Below, in pieces: positions 25,703 to 35,155 of a DNA stretch of 64,000 nucleotides; the first letter of the stretch is position 1, and every line of letters begins with the position of its first letter. Under the pieces are notes generated by a model. The model saw only the letters and a list, made by a program, of their open reading frames with translations. It ran no database searches and was not told the DNA's origin. Source of the stretch: PALSA-1006 sp041660815 (GTDB taxonomy: Bacteria > Pseudomonadota > Gammaproteobacteria > Burkholderiales > Gallionellaceae); assembly GCA_041660815.1 (NCBI GenBank), contig JBAZVN010000008.1:1-64000 (forward strand), in the 5' to 3' direction. The position numbers and the translations under genes are program-made.

Positions 25703-26425
25703 TTATGAAATCTCGTCAATCTCGGCAGCCAAAAACCGAATGCACTGATTTTGCTTTATGTCTTGGTATTTGTCGAGATAGGTCTGGAAGTCCATTAACC
25801 AAAAGCTGCGTCCACAGGTAACTCCTATTCTGCCCGGTATCGTATTGAATTTGGTTTCCAAATAAAACTTCTCGCCAAGCCTATAGCCAGTGGCACTGCA
25901 TATTCGAGACTCGTTCTGATCCTCAAAAAAATCTATCCGCTCCAAGGTGGCCATCTTGGAAAGTTTAGAAAGTGAAGGCCATTTTACTGCCCAACGCCTT
26001 CCGGCTTGATCTATTACCTCAGCCTTGTAAATTTCTTGGATTTCTAATCCGTTAGGGAGTTTAATGAGGACATCAGCGTTCTTGCCCTCAGTGAGCTCCT
26101 CTGGCTCCAGCTTTTGAGTCCAGGGCAAGCGACCATTACTGTGTTGCCACCTTTTGAACAATTGCTGCCACTTACCGCGAGGAGCAACAAAGTATCGGAT
26201 GGCCTCAATGGTCACCGGCCTTCTGCCTATTGAGCGAATAGTAATTTTGTGTGTATTGCGCGTGGGGGATTCGAAGCCAAAATTTGACTCACTGCTTAAT
26301 TTTACTTTGTCTAGGCCGTGTTGCCGGAATCGGAGCAACAAGCCCAGTAGTCCGAAAAGAGTTCCAATGGTTCCTGTTATTGCACCCCAGATCGATAGTG
26401 CCATTGTCATTTCCTGTTGGTTCAT
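25703..26425 (-). CDS. Orphan protein with one N-terminal membrane helix
   Basis: A 240-residue protein. Residues 9-31 (SIWGAITGTIGTLFGLLG region) form one hydrophobic helix; the rest looks like a soluble, beta-rich cytoplasmic domain with a basic patch after the helix. I do not recognise a family. The ATG at 26425 lies 11 bp after an attC-like palindrome, as a captured gene cassette would. An earlier TTG at 26434 is possible. The composition is more AT-rich and less codon-biased to the eye than the flanking pgl and malQ genes, suggesting acquisition. Confidence 0.7.
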   Translation of the reverse strand: MNQQEMTMALSIWGAITGTIGTLFGLLGLLLRFRQHGLDKVKLSSESNFGFESPTRNTHKITIRSIGRRPVTIEAIRYFVAPRGKWQQLFKRWQHSNGRLPWTQKLEPEELTEGKNADVLIKLPNGLEIQEIYKAEVIDQAGRRWAVKWPSLSKLSKMATLERIDFFEDQNESRICSATGYRLGEKFYLETKFNTIPGRIGVTCGRSFWLMDFQTYLDKYQDIKQNQCIRFLAAEIDEIS

Positions 26426-26435
26426 GCCGTTCAAA

Positions 26436-26493
26436 AACCTAATGTGAAGGTAAGTGGCTTCGCGCCGACTCTTCCAACCGCCATGTTAGGGTT
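26436..26493 (-). repeat. attC-like imperfect palindrome
   Basis: The ends AACCTAA (26436-26442) and TTAGGGTT (26486-26493) pair with one bulge; inside, GAAG/CTTC and AGTGGC/GCCGACT pair, leaving a TTCGC tip and unpaired spacers. Read on the minus strand it starts CCCTAAC and ends ATTAGGT, compared with RYYYAAC...GTTRRRY for integron attC sites. The stop codon of the upstream broken gene lies inside CCCTAAC and the next gene starts 11 bp after the other end, as in cassettes. The first base of the right core box is A instead of the conserved G, so activity is doubtful. Confidence 0.5.
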
Positions 26494-26688
26494 TTTTACG
26501 GGTGTACGGGGATTGATTTGTTGGCTTAAGCGACAGGCCGATTTCCGAAGCTTTAGCTTGCACTGCATCCGGTGTGCAAGCTTCAAGCCTGCCACTCGTG
26601 TGGGGGTATTCTCTTTGACAAGCGTCTTGAGTTGAGAGATGTCTTGATTTGACTATTGCTTCCCATGATTGGAGGGTGTTTTTGCCAT
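26486..26688 (-). pseudogene. Broken small conserved gene (MAKTPSNHGK family)
   Basis: After a good ribosome site (CAGGAG) an ATG at 26688 opens MAKTPSNHGKQ, then an in-frame TAG. The same frame continues SNQDISQLKTLVKENTPTR-VAGLKL, and then the reading shifts to another frame that gives DAVQAKASEIGLSL and KPTNQSPYTRKKP with a stop at 26486-26488. Joined, these give a roughly 68-residue protein resembling a small SANT/homeodomain-like family I know from proteobacteria, where the eleventh-twelfth position is usually followed by Trp (TGG, here TAG). The 203-bp length is not a multiple of three, confirming a frameshift. Confidence 0.75.
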
Positions 26689-26850
26689 GACGATTGCTCC
26701 TGAATAATTAGAAACCGAGTACCAAGCCTTTTGCGACCTTGGATTATCGCTTGCTGCAACCGCACATAAATGGACAAACGAACAACACAATGCATGGGAA
26801 TGAGCGGAGTGCGCATTGCGTTCGTCTCCGCAGAATGATTCGACCATTCG

Positions 26851-26883
26851 GCGCATTACGCCTTGAGGCTAATGTGCTCTACG
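26851..26883. repeat. Palindromic element of the GGCGCATTACG type
   Basis: GCGCATTACGCC, TTGA, GGCTAATGTGCTC: an imperfect palindrome followed by CTACG. It looks like a degenerate copy of the intergenic palindromes common in proteobacteria. Together with the broken gene at 26486-26688 it fills the 474-bp gap without an intact gene between 26435 and 26908; the rest of that gap shows nothing else I can name apart from a short TTATTC/GAATAA stem just after the DUF2971 stop. Confidence 0.45.
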
Positions 26884-26908
26884 CGAGTTATTCATTTTGA
26901 ATAATTTA

Positions 26909-27727
26909 TTAGACGCACTTTTGACACTCAAGCTCATAGCGATTTTTTGATATTTTTGTTTCGTATACATCGACACATAAGTCATGAATTTTTTTGAAGC
27001 CTAATATGCTCTCTTTTAGCCCAGGCTGCGCGTGCGCCCCAATATATATGCTTTTTATACATTCTTTCGGTAACTTGAATAGACAGACGGGATAGCCTGC
27101 CAAGTCGGTGACGCAATTTTTTGCATGTTCCTCTGTAATATGGCGAAAAATTCTTACCTCTTCTTCATACGCCCAGTCTATTGGCTTTTCACAAAGTAGT
27201 TTTGTGTAAAAATCAGAGTCGCTAACATGGGTGATGCTACGTTGGGTTGTGTAGCTGATTTTATTGGGGGCAGATTTAAGTCCTTGGTAAGTTCTTTGAT
27301 GGAAGAACTCATGTGATTCGTCAAGACCGATTACAAAACCTTTGTGGCTTTCAGCGTAGTGTGACCACATTAATAGATTGCTAAATGTCCTAGAAAGAGA
27401 GAAAACTCCGATCTTCTGGTTTACTTCATCCATAAGCCCAACACCAGCGCTAGACGGGGATGTTATTTCCAGTGCATAAGCCTTTAGGTCTCTAATGGCG
27501 CCTTGTAGTTCTTTATGATTTTCCGGGATCTTTTCTTCAGCAGAAACGTTTTTCCAGAAATCTTGAGCGCCGCGCTCAATTTGCTCAACAAAATCTTTTG
27601 TCTCTGGACTTATATCAAGTAGTGGTGACGCTTCAAACGGATCGTTTAGTGCTCTCGGTTGTGTAAAACGTATTTCCAGATTTTTCAGCACATCCAATCT
27701 GTCAGAGGGTAGATATTTGTAAAGCAT
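26909..27727 (-). CDS. DUF2971 protein
   Basis: A 272-residue soluble protein with the DUF2971 hallmarks: YKYLP at the start, the ALNDPFE motif (about residues 26-32), the FSLSRTFSNLLMWSHYAESHKGF-type core (key WSHYA and H near 120-130) and WAYEEEVRIFR (near 185). Members are scattered, often in mobile regions and sometimes near defence genes, with no agreed activity. It starts 29 bp after the methyltransferase remnant, in the same direction. It is visibly AT-rich. Confidence 0.85.
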   Translation of the reverse strand: MLYKYLPSDRLDVLKNLEIRFTQPRALNDPFEASPLLDISPETKDFVEQIERGAQDFWKNVSAEEKIPENHKELQGAIRDLKAYALEITSPSSAGVGLMDEVNQKIGVFSLSRTFSNLLMWSHYAESHKGFVIGLDESHEFFHQRTYQGLKSAPNKISYTTQRSITHVSDSDFYTKLLCEKPIDWAYEEEVRIFRHITEEHAKNCVTDLAGYPVCLFKLPKECIKSIYIGAHAQPGLKESILGFKKIHDLCVDVYETKISKNRYELECQKCV

Positions 27728-27756
27728 GGATGCCTCGGTACGTGTGTCTACGCGAG

Positions 27757-28170
27757 CTACAGCAAGGAACGCGCCAGATTCAACGCCAGCAATCGCCGCA
27801 ATATTTCTTCATCGCTCATCTCCGATGTGTAATCGTTCCAGCCGTAAGCTTTGGCGACTGCGGCATCCAGCATCTTGTGCGGGTTATCCAACGCCAGCGC
27901 ATAGGTCATCAACTGTTTCAGCGCTTCGCCCAGATTGCGCCGCGCGGCTTTATATTCAAACCCGAAAAAGCCTTTTTTCCACACATCCGCCCAACCTTGT
28001 CCGGCTCCGGTGCGAGTCGCACCGCGCTCGAAGCAATAAGTTTCGTGGCTGGATGGGGAAGGATGCGGCACACCGACCAAGGCGCACAGGTCGATGAAGT
28101 GGAGCTGATAGCTGGCGCGCTCTTTGAGCGGGTTGTCGCGCCATTTGTCGATAAATTCTTTGGGGGTCAT
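27757..28170 (-). pseudogene. Scar of an internally deleted class I DNA methyltransferase (type IIG-like)
   Basis: A 137-residue open frame from the ATG at 28170. The first ~95 residues (MTPKEFIDKWRDN, LHFIDLCALVG, GATRTGAGQGWADVWKKGFF) match the N-terminus of large type IIG restriction-modification methyltransferases of about 900-1000 residues. From DNPHK the frame jumps to KMLDAAVAKAYGW and EEILRRLLALNLARS, the extreme C-terminus of the same family. The SAM-binding and NPPY catalytic regions between them are gone. The frame is intact, so a short protein may be made, but it cannot methylate DNA. Confidence 0.75.
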
Positions 28171-28358
28171 CGCATCCTGCTTAGCATTTTTCGCAAGTTG
28201 CGGATAATACACCCGAGGCGAATGATAATGCAGACCAAAACTGCCTTACCCTACAAACAGGAACCTTGTATACCGTTGCTTATTGATAAGCTGTTTGCTA
28301 ATCCGTGCTCATCGTGGCTGAGTATTTTTGGTTTAAGGCAATACGCCAAGTAACTTAA

Positions 28359-29885
28359 TTAGTGACAACGCCCGTGCTCGGCAGACATCCGGCGTAGTCT
28401 TTCAGCGTATTCCGGCTTAACTTGCGGCCAGGTAAAGCGCCATTCCCAGTAGCCTTCAGACTGGCCGGGCATATTCATTCGATGAGCCGAACCCAATCCC
28501 AAAATATCCTGGAAAGAATGAATCGCAACATTTGCCACTGATTCAGAAGCCGCGCGAATCAAATCCCAATTAATTTCCGATCCGTCGGTTTTCAGATACT
28601 CGCATACAAGTTCACGCTCTTTTTGCGACAACTCATTAAACCAGCCGATGGCCGTATCGTTATCGTGGGTGCCGCCATAAACGACAGTATTGGGAACATA
28701 GTTATGCGGCAAATAAGGGTTATCTTGAGCGCCACCAAACGCAAACTGCAAAATTCGCATGCCCGGAAAATCAAACTTTTCCAACAAAGCTGTCACATCG
28801 GGAGTAACCACCCCCAAGTCTTCAGCAATCACCGGAAGCTTACCCAGCGCCGCTTCTATCGCGTTAAACAATTTTTCGCCGGGACCGGGTACCCACTTGC
28901 CATTCATTGCAGTTTGTTCACTTGCCGGAATTTCCCAGTAACCGGCAAAACCACGAAAGTGGTCAATCCTCACGATATCAACCAATTCCAAGGTTTTGCG
29001 TTTACGCTCAATCCACCAGGCATAACCTTCTTTTTCATGCTCTGACCAGCGATACAACGGGTTCCCCCAGCGCTGCCCCGTTTCACTAAAATAGTCGGGC
29101 GGAACCCCGGCAATAACGGTGGGCAACAAATTTTCATCCAGCTCGAATAGTTCGGGTCGTGCCCAAACTTCGGCACTTTGATACGCAATAAAAATGGGAA
29201 TATCACCAATGATTTTGACACCATTTTCATTGGCATAGTGTTTTAGCTTCCGCCACTGACGGAAGAAGCTCCATTGGCAAAAGCGCCAGAAATTGATTTC
29301 ATCTTCCAATTCGACAGAAACTCTGGCTAAAGCATCTTTGTCGCGTCTAGCCAAACCCGGTTCCCAAAGTGCCCAGTCCTGCCAACTATTCTTTTCCGCC
29401 AGAGCCATGAACAATACATAGTCTTCCAACCATGATTTTTCTGCTTCGCAAAAAGCATCAAATTCTTTGTAAATCTTTTTATCGGAAAATATCCCGGTTA
29501 AAAATCCGACCCGCGCCTTGCCGGCAAAAAATCGCTTTGCGGCATCATGCAATTTTTTCATGCGGTAATGATAAACAATGGAATAATCTACCCTGTTCTC
29601 ATCAAATTCCGCATGGTGACTTAAATCTTCTGTGGTCAGCCAGCCCTGAGAGCAAAGTTCATCCAAGTCAATGAGCAAGACATTACCGGCAAATGCCGAA
29701 CTACTCATATAAGGCGAATTGCCCGGACCGATCCCTCCCAAGGGCAACATTTGCCAGAGCGTTTGACCTGCCGACGTAAGCCAATCTACAAAACGATACG
29801 CTTCTGCGCCGAAATCGCCGGAACCGTTGTTGCCGGGCAACGAAGTTGGATGAAGCAAAATGCCACTACTTCGGGGGAAATGCAT
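28359..29885 (-). CDS. malQ: 4-alpha-glucanotransferase (amylomaltase)
   Basis: MalQ cuts alpha-1,4-glucan chains and transfers them to other glucans or glucose. The 508-residue GH77 protein has RSSGILLHPTSLPG at the start, the nucleophile region DIVRIDHFRGF, the acid/base PVIAEDLG and the GTHDNDTAIGW stretch that carries the third carboxylate. The ATG at 29885 has GAAAGG before it; a TTG two codons earlier was rejected. It is the last gene of a leftward glgC-GH57-malQ group for glycogen handling. Confidence 0.96.
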   Translation of the reverse strand: MHFPRSSGILLHPTSLPGNNGSGDFGAEAYRFVDWLTSAGQTLWQMLPLGGIGPGNSPYMSSSAFAGNVLLIDLDELCSQGWLTTEDLSHHAEFDENRVDYSIVYHYRMKKLHDAAKRFFAGKARVGFLTGIFSDKKIYKEFDAFCEAEKSWLEDYVLFMALAEKNSWQDWALWEPGLARRDKDALARVSVELEDEINFWRFCQWSFFRQWRKLKHYANENGVKIIGDIPIFIAYQSAEVWARPELFELDENLLPTVIAGVPPDYFSETGQRWGNPLYRWSEHEKEGYAWWIERKRKTLELVDIVRIDHFRGFAGYWEIPASEQTAMNGKWVPGPGEKLFNAIEAALGKLPVIAEDLGVVTPDVTALLEKFDFPGMRILQFAFGGAQDNPYLPHNYVPNTVVYGGTHDNDTAIGWFNELSQKERELVCEYLKTDGSEINWDLIRAASESVANVAIHSFQDILGLGSAHRMNMPGQSEGYWEWRFTWPQVKPEYAERLRRMSAEHGRCH

Positions 29886-30015
29886 GTGCAACCTTTCGGA
29901 CTTTACAAATAAAACAATTTTCAGACTTTGAATGTAAAATTATTAAATTAAAACATATAGTTACGCAAAGCCGCCCTTCCTTCCGGTAAGTTAATGTCGC
30001 GTATCTATCCAATCA

Positions 30016-31728
30016 CTACGAACCGCGGCGCATCGTGCCGCCACCTTCTGCCGCACCGCCGCCCTGACTAATGGGCAAATTTAAATTGGGGGGAACCGGC
30101 AATTTCAACAACCGATATAGCTGCATCAGATTGTGACGGTACAAACGATCGAAACTGCCCACCGCCTCAGAGGGATTGTAGTCACCGAACCACCAGAACC
30201 AATCGGAACTCTCGCAGGAAGATAACTGTTTTTCTGCTGCCGCTTTTTCCTTGGGCGACAGACGCCCTGCCGCCATCACCATGTCGTAACTCTGCTTGGC
30301 CATACATAACAAATCCCAGGCATGATTTTTGTCCTGTGATCCGATCCAGGTTGAGAATGTCCCATACACCCAGCTACCCGCGACCAAGCCCGGCAGAGCA
30401 CCAAATTTGGCAGGATTTATCGCATCCGCATTATTGCGGGTATCCAAATATTCGGAATAAGTCGTGGTGCGAATGGTGGAATGAACTTCCAAGGCTGTGT
30501 AGAGATCATTTAAGAAGTGGTAACCATTGTAAGGGTAATATTCCCAGGCGTTTTCACCATCCAGAATCACGCCCACCAACGGCGTTTCATCGCTGCTTGC
30601 CTGCACCGCAATAGTTTCAAGTTGAGAGATAAAATTATTCGCTGCATCTTTTCCGTTCCAGTTTGAATACTCAAATCCGATTAAATCGGACAAGCGATCA
30701 TCGCGGAAGAAACAATGCACACTATTCGCCGCACCCGCCAGACGATACGGACGGTATAAATACCTGGAGCGATCGGGAAGATTTCCCACTTTACGCAAAC
30801 TATTCGCCAGCACACCCTCTCCGCTGGCAGCCCAGCGGCATTCCTGTTCGGCCAGCACTTCAATCAGCGAAGTAGAAACTGCTCCTTCCGCCGGCCAAAT
30901 GCCGCGTGGTGTCACACCAAAGCGGGAGCGGTGACTCTTCATTGTGGATTGAATATGCGCTTGAACGCGCGACTTTCCGCCGGGGTAGTTCGATGCTTTG
31001 GGCAAACTGCTGCCCGGCTCGCATTCGCGGGCACTGTTGAAATCCAGCAGCAACGGTGCAAGCGGATGGTAATGCGGAGTAGCGGAAATTTCGATCTGGC
31101 CGTTCTCGGCCAATTTGCGGTAGCGCGGAATGATATCGCTCACCACTTTACCGATTAAATCAAACAGTGTTTTTCGCTCTTCAAAAGTAAAGTTTTCATC
31201 CTTGCTCAGCATTTGAATGAGCACATCATGTTCCCGCCGCACCGTCTCGCCACACCATGCCAGATGATACCAAGTCAGTAAATCGGCCAGATATTGGCCT
31301 GACAAATATGACAACACCACACGTCCACCGGCCTCAAAATTTTTGAACAATTCAAACAGGCGCTTGTACGACGGGTAGGGGGCGATCATTTTAGCGAAAT
31401 TGCTGCGGAAGCAACTTTCCAATATCAGCATGCGCTCTTCTTCGGTGACCTCATTAAGGTTTTCGCACACCAATAAGCGCAACAAAGGATCGCGAATCTG
31501 GCCAGTCTTAAACTGTTGTTCGTAATCCTCCAGCTGATCCAGCAGGATTGGCACAAAATTTACCACCGCCTTCATTTTGGGATGTTTTTCCAAATGATAA
31601 GCCATATCCGAATAGTCTTTGATGGCATGAAGATACACCCAGGGCAGAACAAAATCGCCCGTACTGTAATCACGGTAATCCGGTTGGTGCATATGCCAGA
31701 GAAATACTAAATCTAGGGGTTTGCTCAT
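30016..31728 (-). CDS. Glycoside hydrolase family 57 (alpha-amylase/glucanotransferase type)
   Basis: A 570-residue GH57 enzyme. Family region 1 is HMHQPDY near the start, region 3 includes GIWPAEGAVS, and region 4 includes ILDGENAWEYYP, which carries the catalytic aspartate. GH57 enzymes hydrolyse or rearrange alpha-glucans. There is no signal peptide, so it acts on cytoplasmic glycogen or maltodextrins. It sits between glgC and malQ. Its C-terminus is unusual in ending with a glycine-rich, basic tail (about residues 555-570). Confidence 0.92.
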   Translation of the reverse strand: MSKPLDLVFLWHMHQPDYRDYSTGDFVLPWVYLHAIKDYSDMAYHLEKHPKMKAVVNFVPILLDQLEDYEQQFKTGQIRDPLLRLLVCENLNEVTEEERMLILESCFRSNFAKMIAPYPSYKRLFELFKNFEAGGRVVLSYLSGQYLADLLTWYHLAWCGETVRREHDVLIQMLSKDENFTFEERKTLFDLIGKVVSDIIPRYRKLAENGQIEISATPHYHPLAPLLLDFNSARECEPGSSLPKASNYPGGKSRVQAHIQSTMKSHRSRFGVTPRGIWPAEGAVSTSLIEVLAEQECRWAASGEGVLANSLRKVGNLPDRSRYLYRPYRLAGAANSVHCFFRDDRLSDLIGFEYSNWNGKDAANNFISQLETIAVQASSDETPLVGVILDGENAWEYYPYNGYHFLNDLYTALEVHSTIRTTTYSEYLDTRNNADAINPAKFGALPGLVAGSWVYGTFSTWIGSQDKNHAWDLLCMAKQSYDMVMAAGRLSPKEKAAAEKQLSSCESSDWFWWFGDYNPSEAVGSFDRLYRHNLMQLYRLLKLPVPPNLNLPISQGGGAAEGGGTMRRGS

Positions 31729-31750
31729 GAATAGTCCGTTTAAACGACGA

Positions 31751-31773
31751 ACACCCTGTGTGTATCAGGGCGT
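31751..31773 (-). other. Intercistronic hairpin between glgC and the GH57 gene
   Basis: ACACCCTG and CAGGGCGT pair (one G-T wobble) around a 7-base loop in the 85-bp gap. No T tract follows on the minus strand, so it more probably shields or processes the message than terminates it. Confidence 0.4.
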
Positions 31774-31813
31774 CCTTATCGAAAAATAATTAAATATTAT
31801 GTTGATTTAAAAG

Positions 31814-33103
31814 CTATTTCGCGCGACGAATACGCCCCATATCCTGTCCCAACATCTCGGGTGTAATCAGGGTAATGCCATTCGCACTCACATGGAAACG
31901 CTTGGCATCTTCCACCGGGTCATATCCCACAACCAAACCTTCGGGAATGACACAATTCTTATCAACGACAGCGCGGCGAATTTTAACGTTGCGCCCAACC
32001 TCAACATTGGGCAACAGCACTGAATCTTCGACAACCGAAAAGCTATGAATTTTAACGTTGGAATACAACAAAGATCGGGCTACGGAAGCACCGCTGATGA
32101 TGCACCCTCCGGACACAAGAGAGTCCACTGCAGAGCCGCGCCGCTCGTCCTCGTCGAACACGAATTTAGCAGGAGGCAATTGTTCCTGATAAGTCCAAAT
32201 TGGCCATTCTTTATCATACATATTCAGGTCGGGAACTACTTTAGTCAGTTCCATATTGCCTTCCCAATACGAGTCAATCGTCCCCACATCACGCCAATAA
32301 GAATTTCCGCCTTCATCCCGCACACAACTATCTTCAAAACTCTGAGCGAACACCCTGTAACCAGCCGCCATCAAGTGCGGAATAATGTCCTTGCCAAAGT
32401 CATGTGTTGAATGGGGATCATCCGCATCGCGCGTCAATTGTTCAACCAGGAATTTGGTATTAAATACATAAATACCCATACTGGCCAAAGCAATTTCCGG
32501 GCTGCCCGGAATAGCTGTTGGATTCGAAGGCTTCTCGGTAAAGTTTACTACTCTTGATTCCGAATTAACGCCCATCACGCCAAAAGCCTTGGCATCTTCA
32601 ATCGGCACTTCGATACACGCAACCGTCATGTCGGCATTTTTCTCGGCATGGTAAGCCAACAATTTACCGTAATCCATTTTATAAACGTGATCACCAGCCA
32701 AAATCAGAACATAATCAGGATTGGTGTCGCGCAGAATATCCAGATTCTGGAATACCGCATCCGCTGTCCCCGCGTACCACGACTCCTCCACCCATTGCTG
32801 AGCCGGCAAAACATCAATAAACTCGCTGAATTTGCCATTCAAAAAACTCCAGCCTCGCTGAATATGCTGCAGCAAACTGTGTGATTTGTACTGGGTGGCC
32901 ACCCCGATGCGGCGAATGCCCGAGTTAACGCAATTGGACAATACAAAATCGATAATGCGGAATTTACCGCCAAATGGAACAGCCGGCTTGGCACGCCAAT
33001 CAGTCAACTGATGCAAACGACTCCCGCGTCCACCTGCCAAAATCATTGCATAAGTGTTTTTTGTCATTAAGCTTACGAAACGTGATTTATCTGTTTGCGA
33101 CAT
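31814..33103 (-). CDS. glgC: Glucose-1-phosphate adenylyltransferase
   Basis: GlgC makes ADP-glucose, the first committed and allosterically controlled step of glycogen synthesis. The 429-residue protein has the nucleotide loop AGGRGSRLHQLT, the FRIIDFVLSN catalytic region, and a C-terminal left-handed beta-helix. The ATG at 33103 follows GGGGGAA; a five-codon longer frame was rejected. No glgA or glgB is in the window, so synthase and branching enzyme must be encoded elsewhere. Confidence 0.96.
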   Translation of the reverse strand: MSQTDKSRFVSLMTKNTYAMILAGGRGSRLHQLTDWRAKPAVPFGGKFRIIDFVLSNCVNSGIRRIGVATQYKSHSLLQHIQRGWSFLNGKFSEFIDVLPAQQWVEESWYAGTADAVFQNLDILRDTNPDYVLILAGDHVYKMDYGKLLAYHAEKNADMTVACIEVPIEDAKAFGVMGVNSESRVVNFTEKPSNPTAIPGSPEIALASMGIYVFNTKFLVEQLTRDADDPHSTHDFGKDIIPHLMAAGYRVFAQSFEDSCVRDEGGNSYWRDVGTIDSYWEGNMELTKVVPDLNMYDKEWPIWTYQEQLPPAKFVFDEDERRGSAVDSLVSGGCIISGASVARSLLYSNVKIHSFSVVEDSVLLPNVEVGRNVKIRRAVVDKNCVIPEGLVVGYDPVEDAKRFHVSANGITLITPEMLGQDMGRIRRAK

Positions 33104-33228
33104 GCTAATTTCCCCCACTCTGTTTATCGATTATTAGTTACCTTGATTGTATCAGAAGTAAGCCGCGATTAGCCCTCTGTTGCTAAAAGAATCACTATTA
33201 GCACCTGCAACTATCACGCAAAAATCCC

Positions 33229-33256
33229 TTGCATTTAAAAAACTTATCCCTATAAT
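33229..33256 (+). promoter_or_regulatory. Promoter of the DEAD-box helicase gene
   Basis: TTGCAT (33229-33234), 16-bp spacer, perfect TATAAT (33251-33256), then GCGCGCC. A start site near 33263 leaves about 200 untranslated bases before the rhlE ATG. Confidence 0.75.
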
Positions 33257-33262
33257 GCGCGC

Positions 33263-33466
33263 CTTCGCTGAGCAGTAGCTGCAGCGTTTAGTCCATCGTT
33301 TCCTGACCCCCCGCATTAACGACCCGAGTCGTTTACATGCATCTTGTCTTACCGGTTAGCGACGATGTTTTGCGCCGGTAGAGCTTATCCCTCTTACTGA
33401 ATTTCTTTGTGTGGCCATTGAGCCGCGCATGCGCTGTTTGTACCTTTTATATTTGCAAGGAAAATT
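33263..33466 (+). promoter_or_regulatory. Long structured 5' leader of the DEAD-box helicase gene
   Basis: The 348-bp gap between glgC and rhlE consists of the divergent promoter region and this leader. It contains small stems such as AACGAC/GTCGTT (33318-33333) and TACCGG/CCGGTA (33350-33380), then a pyrimidine-rich stretch and a GCAAGGAAAA ribosome site. Long leaders are typical of cold-shock RNA helicase genes, which suggests temperature or autoregulatory control. No known riboswitch was recognised. Confidence 0.45.
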
Positions 33467-35098
<1,632 letters not shown>

Positions 35099-35126
35099 AA
35101 TAATATAACTTATTGTTTTAATAAAG

Positions 35127-35154
35127 AAAACGCCCGAAGCAATTCGGGCGTTTT
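35127..35154. terminator. Bidirectional intrinsic terminator after rhlE
   Basis: A perfect 12-bp stem (AAAACGCCCGAA / TTCGGGCGTTTT) with a GCAA loop and a T tract of seven, between the convergent rhlE and ygjP-like gene. Confidence 0.9.
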
Positions 35155-35155
35155 T

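Noticed and set aside
25547..25708. A 53-residue plus-strand frame after pgl
   Set aside because: No ribosome site, no recognisable motif, and the end overlaps the convergent orphan gene; likely chance.
26583..26856. Two overlapping minus-strand frames of 67 and 77 residues
   Set aside because: They run through the broken small gene in wrong or partly right frames; the pseudogene explanation accounts for the conserved segments.
26886..26911. Second attC-like site after the DUF2971 stop
   Set aside because: The stop lies in GTCTAAT, but the following stem is a simple TTATTC/GAATAA hairpin without attC asymmetry or a matching right core.
28231..28353. A 40-residue plus-strand frame (MQTKTALPY...) before malQ
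   Set aside because: No ribosome site or motif, short, in a decaying region; cannot be told from noise.
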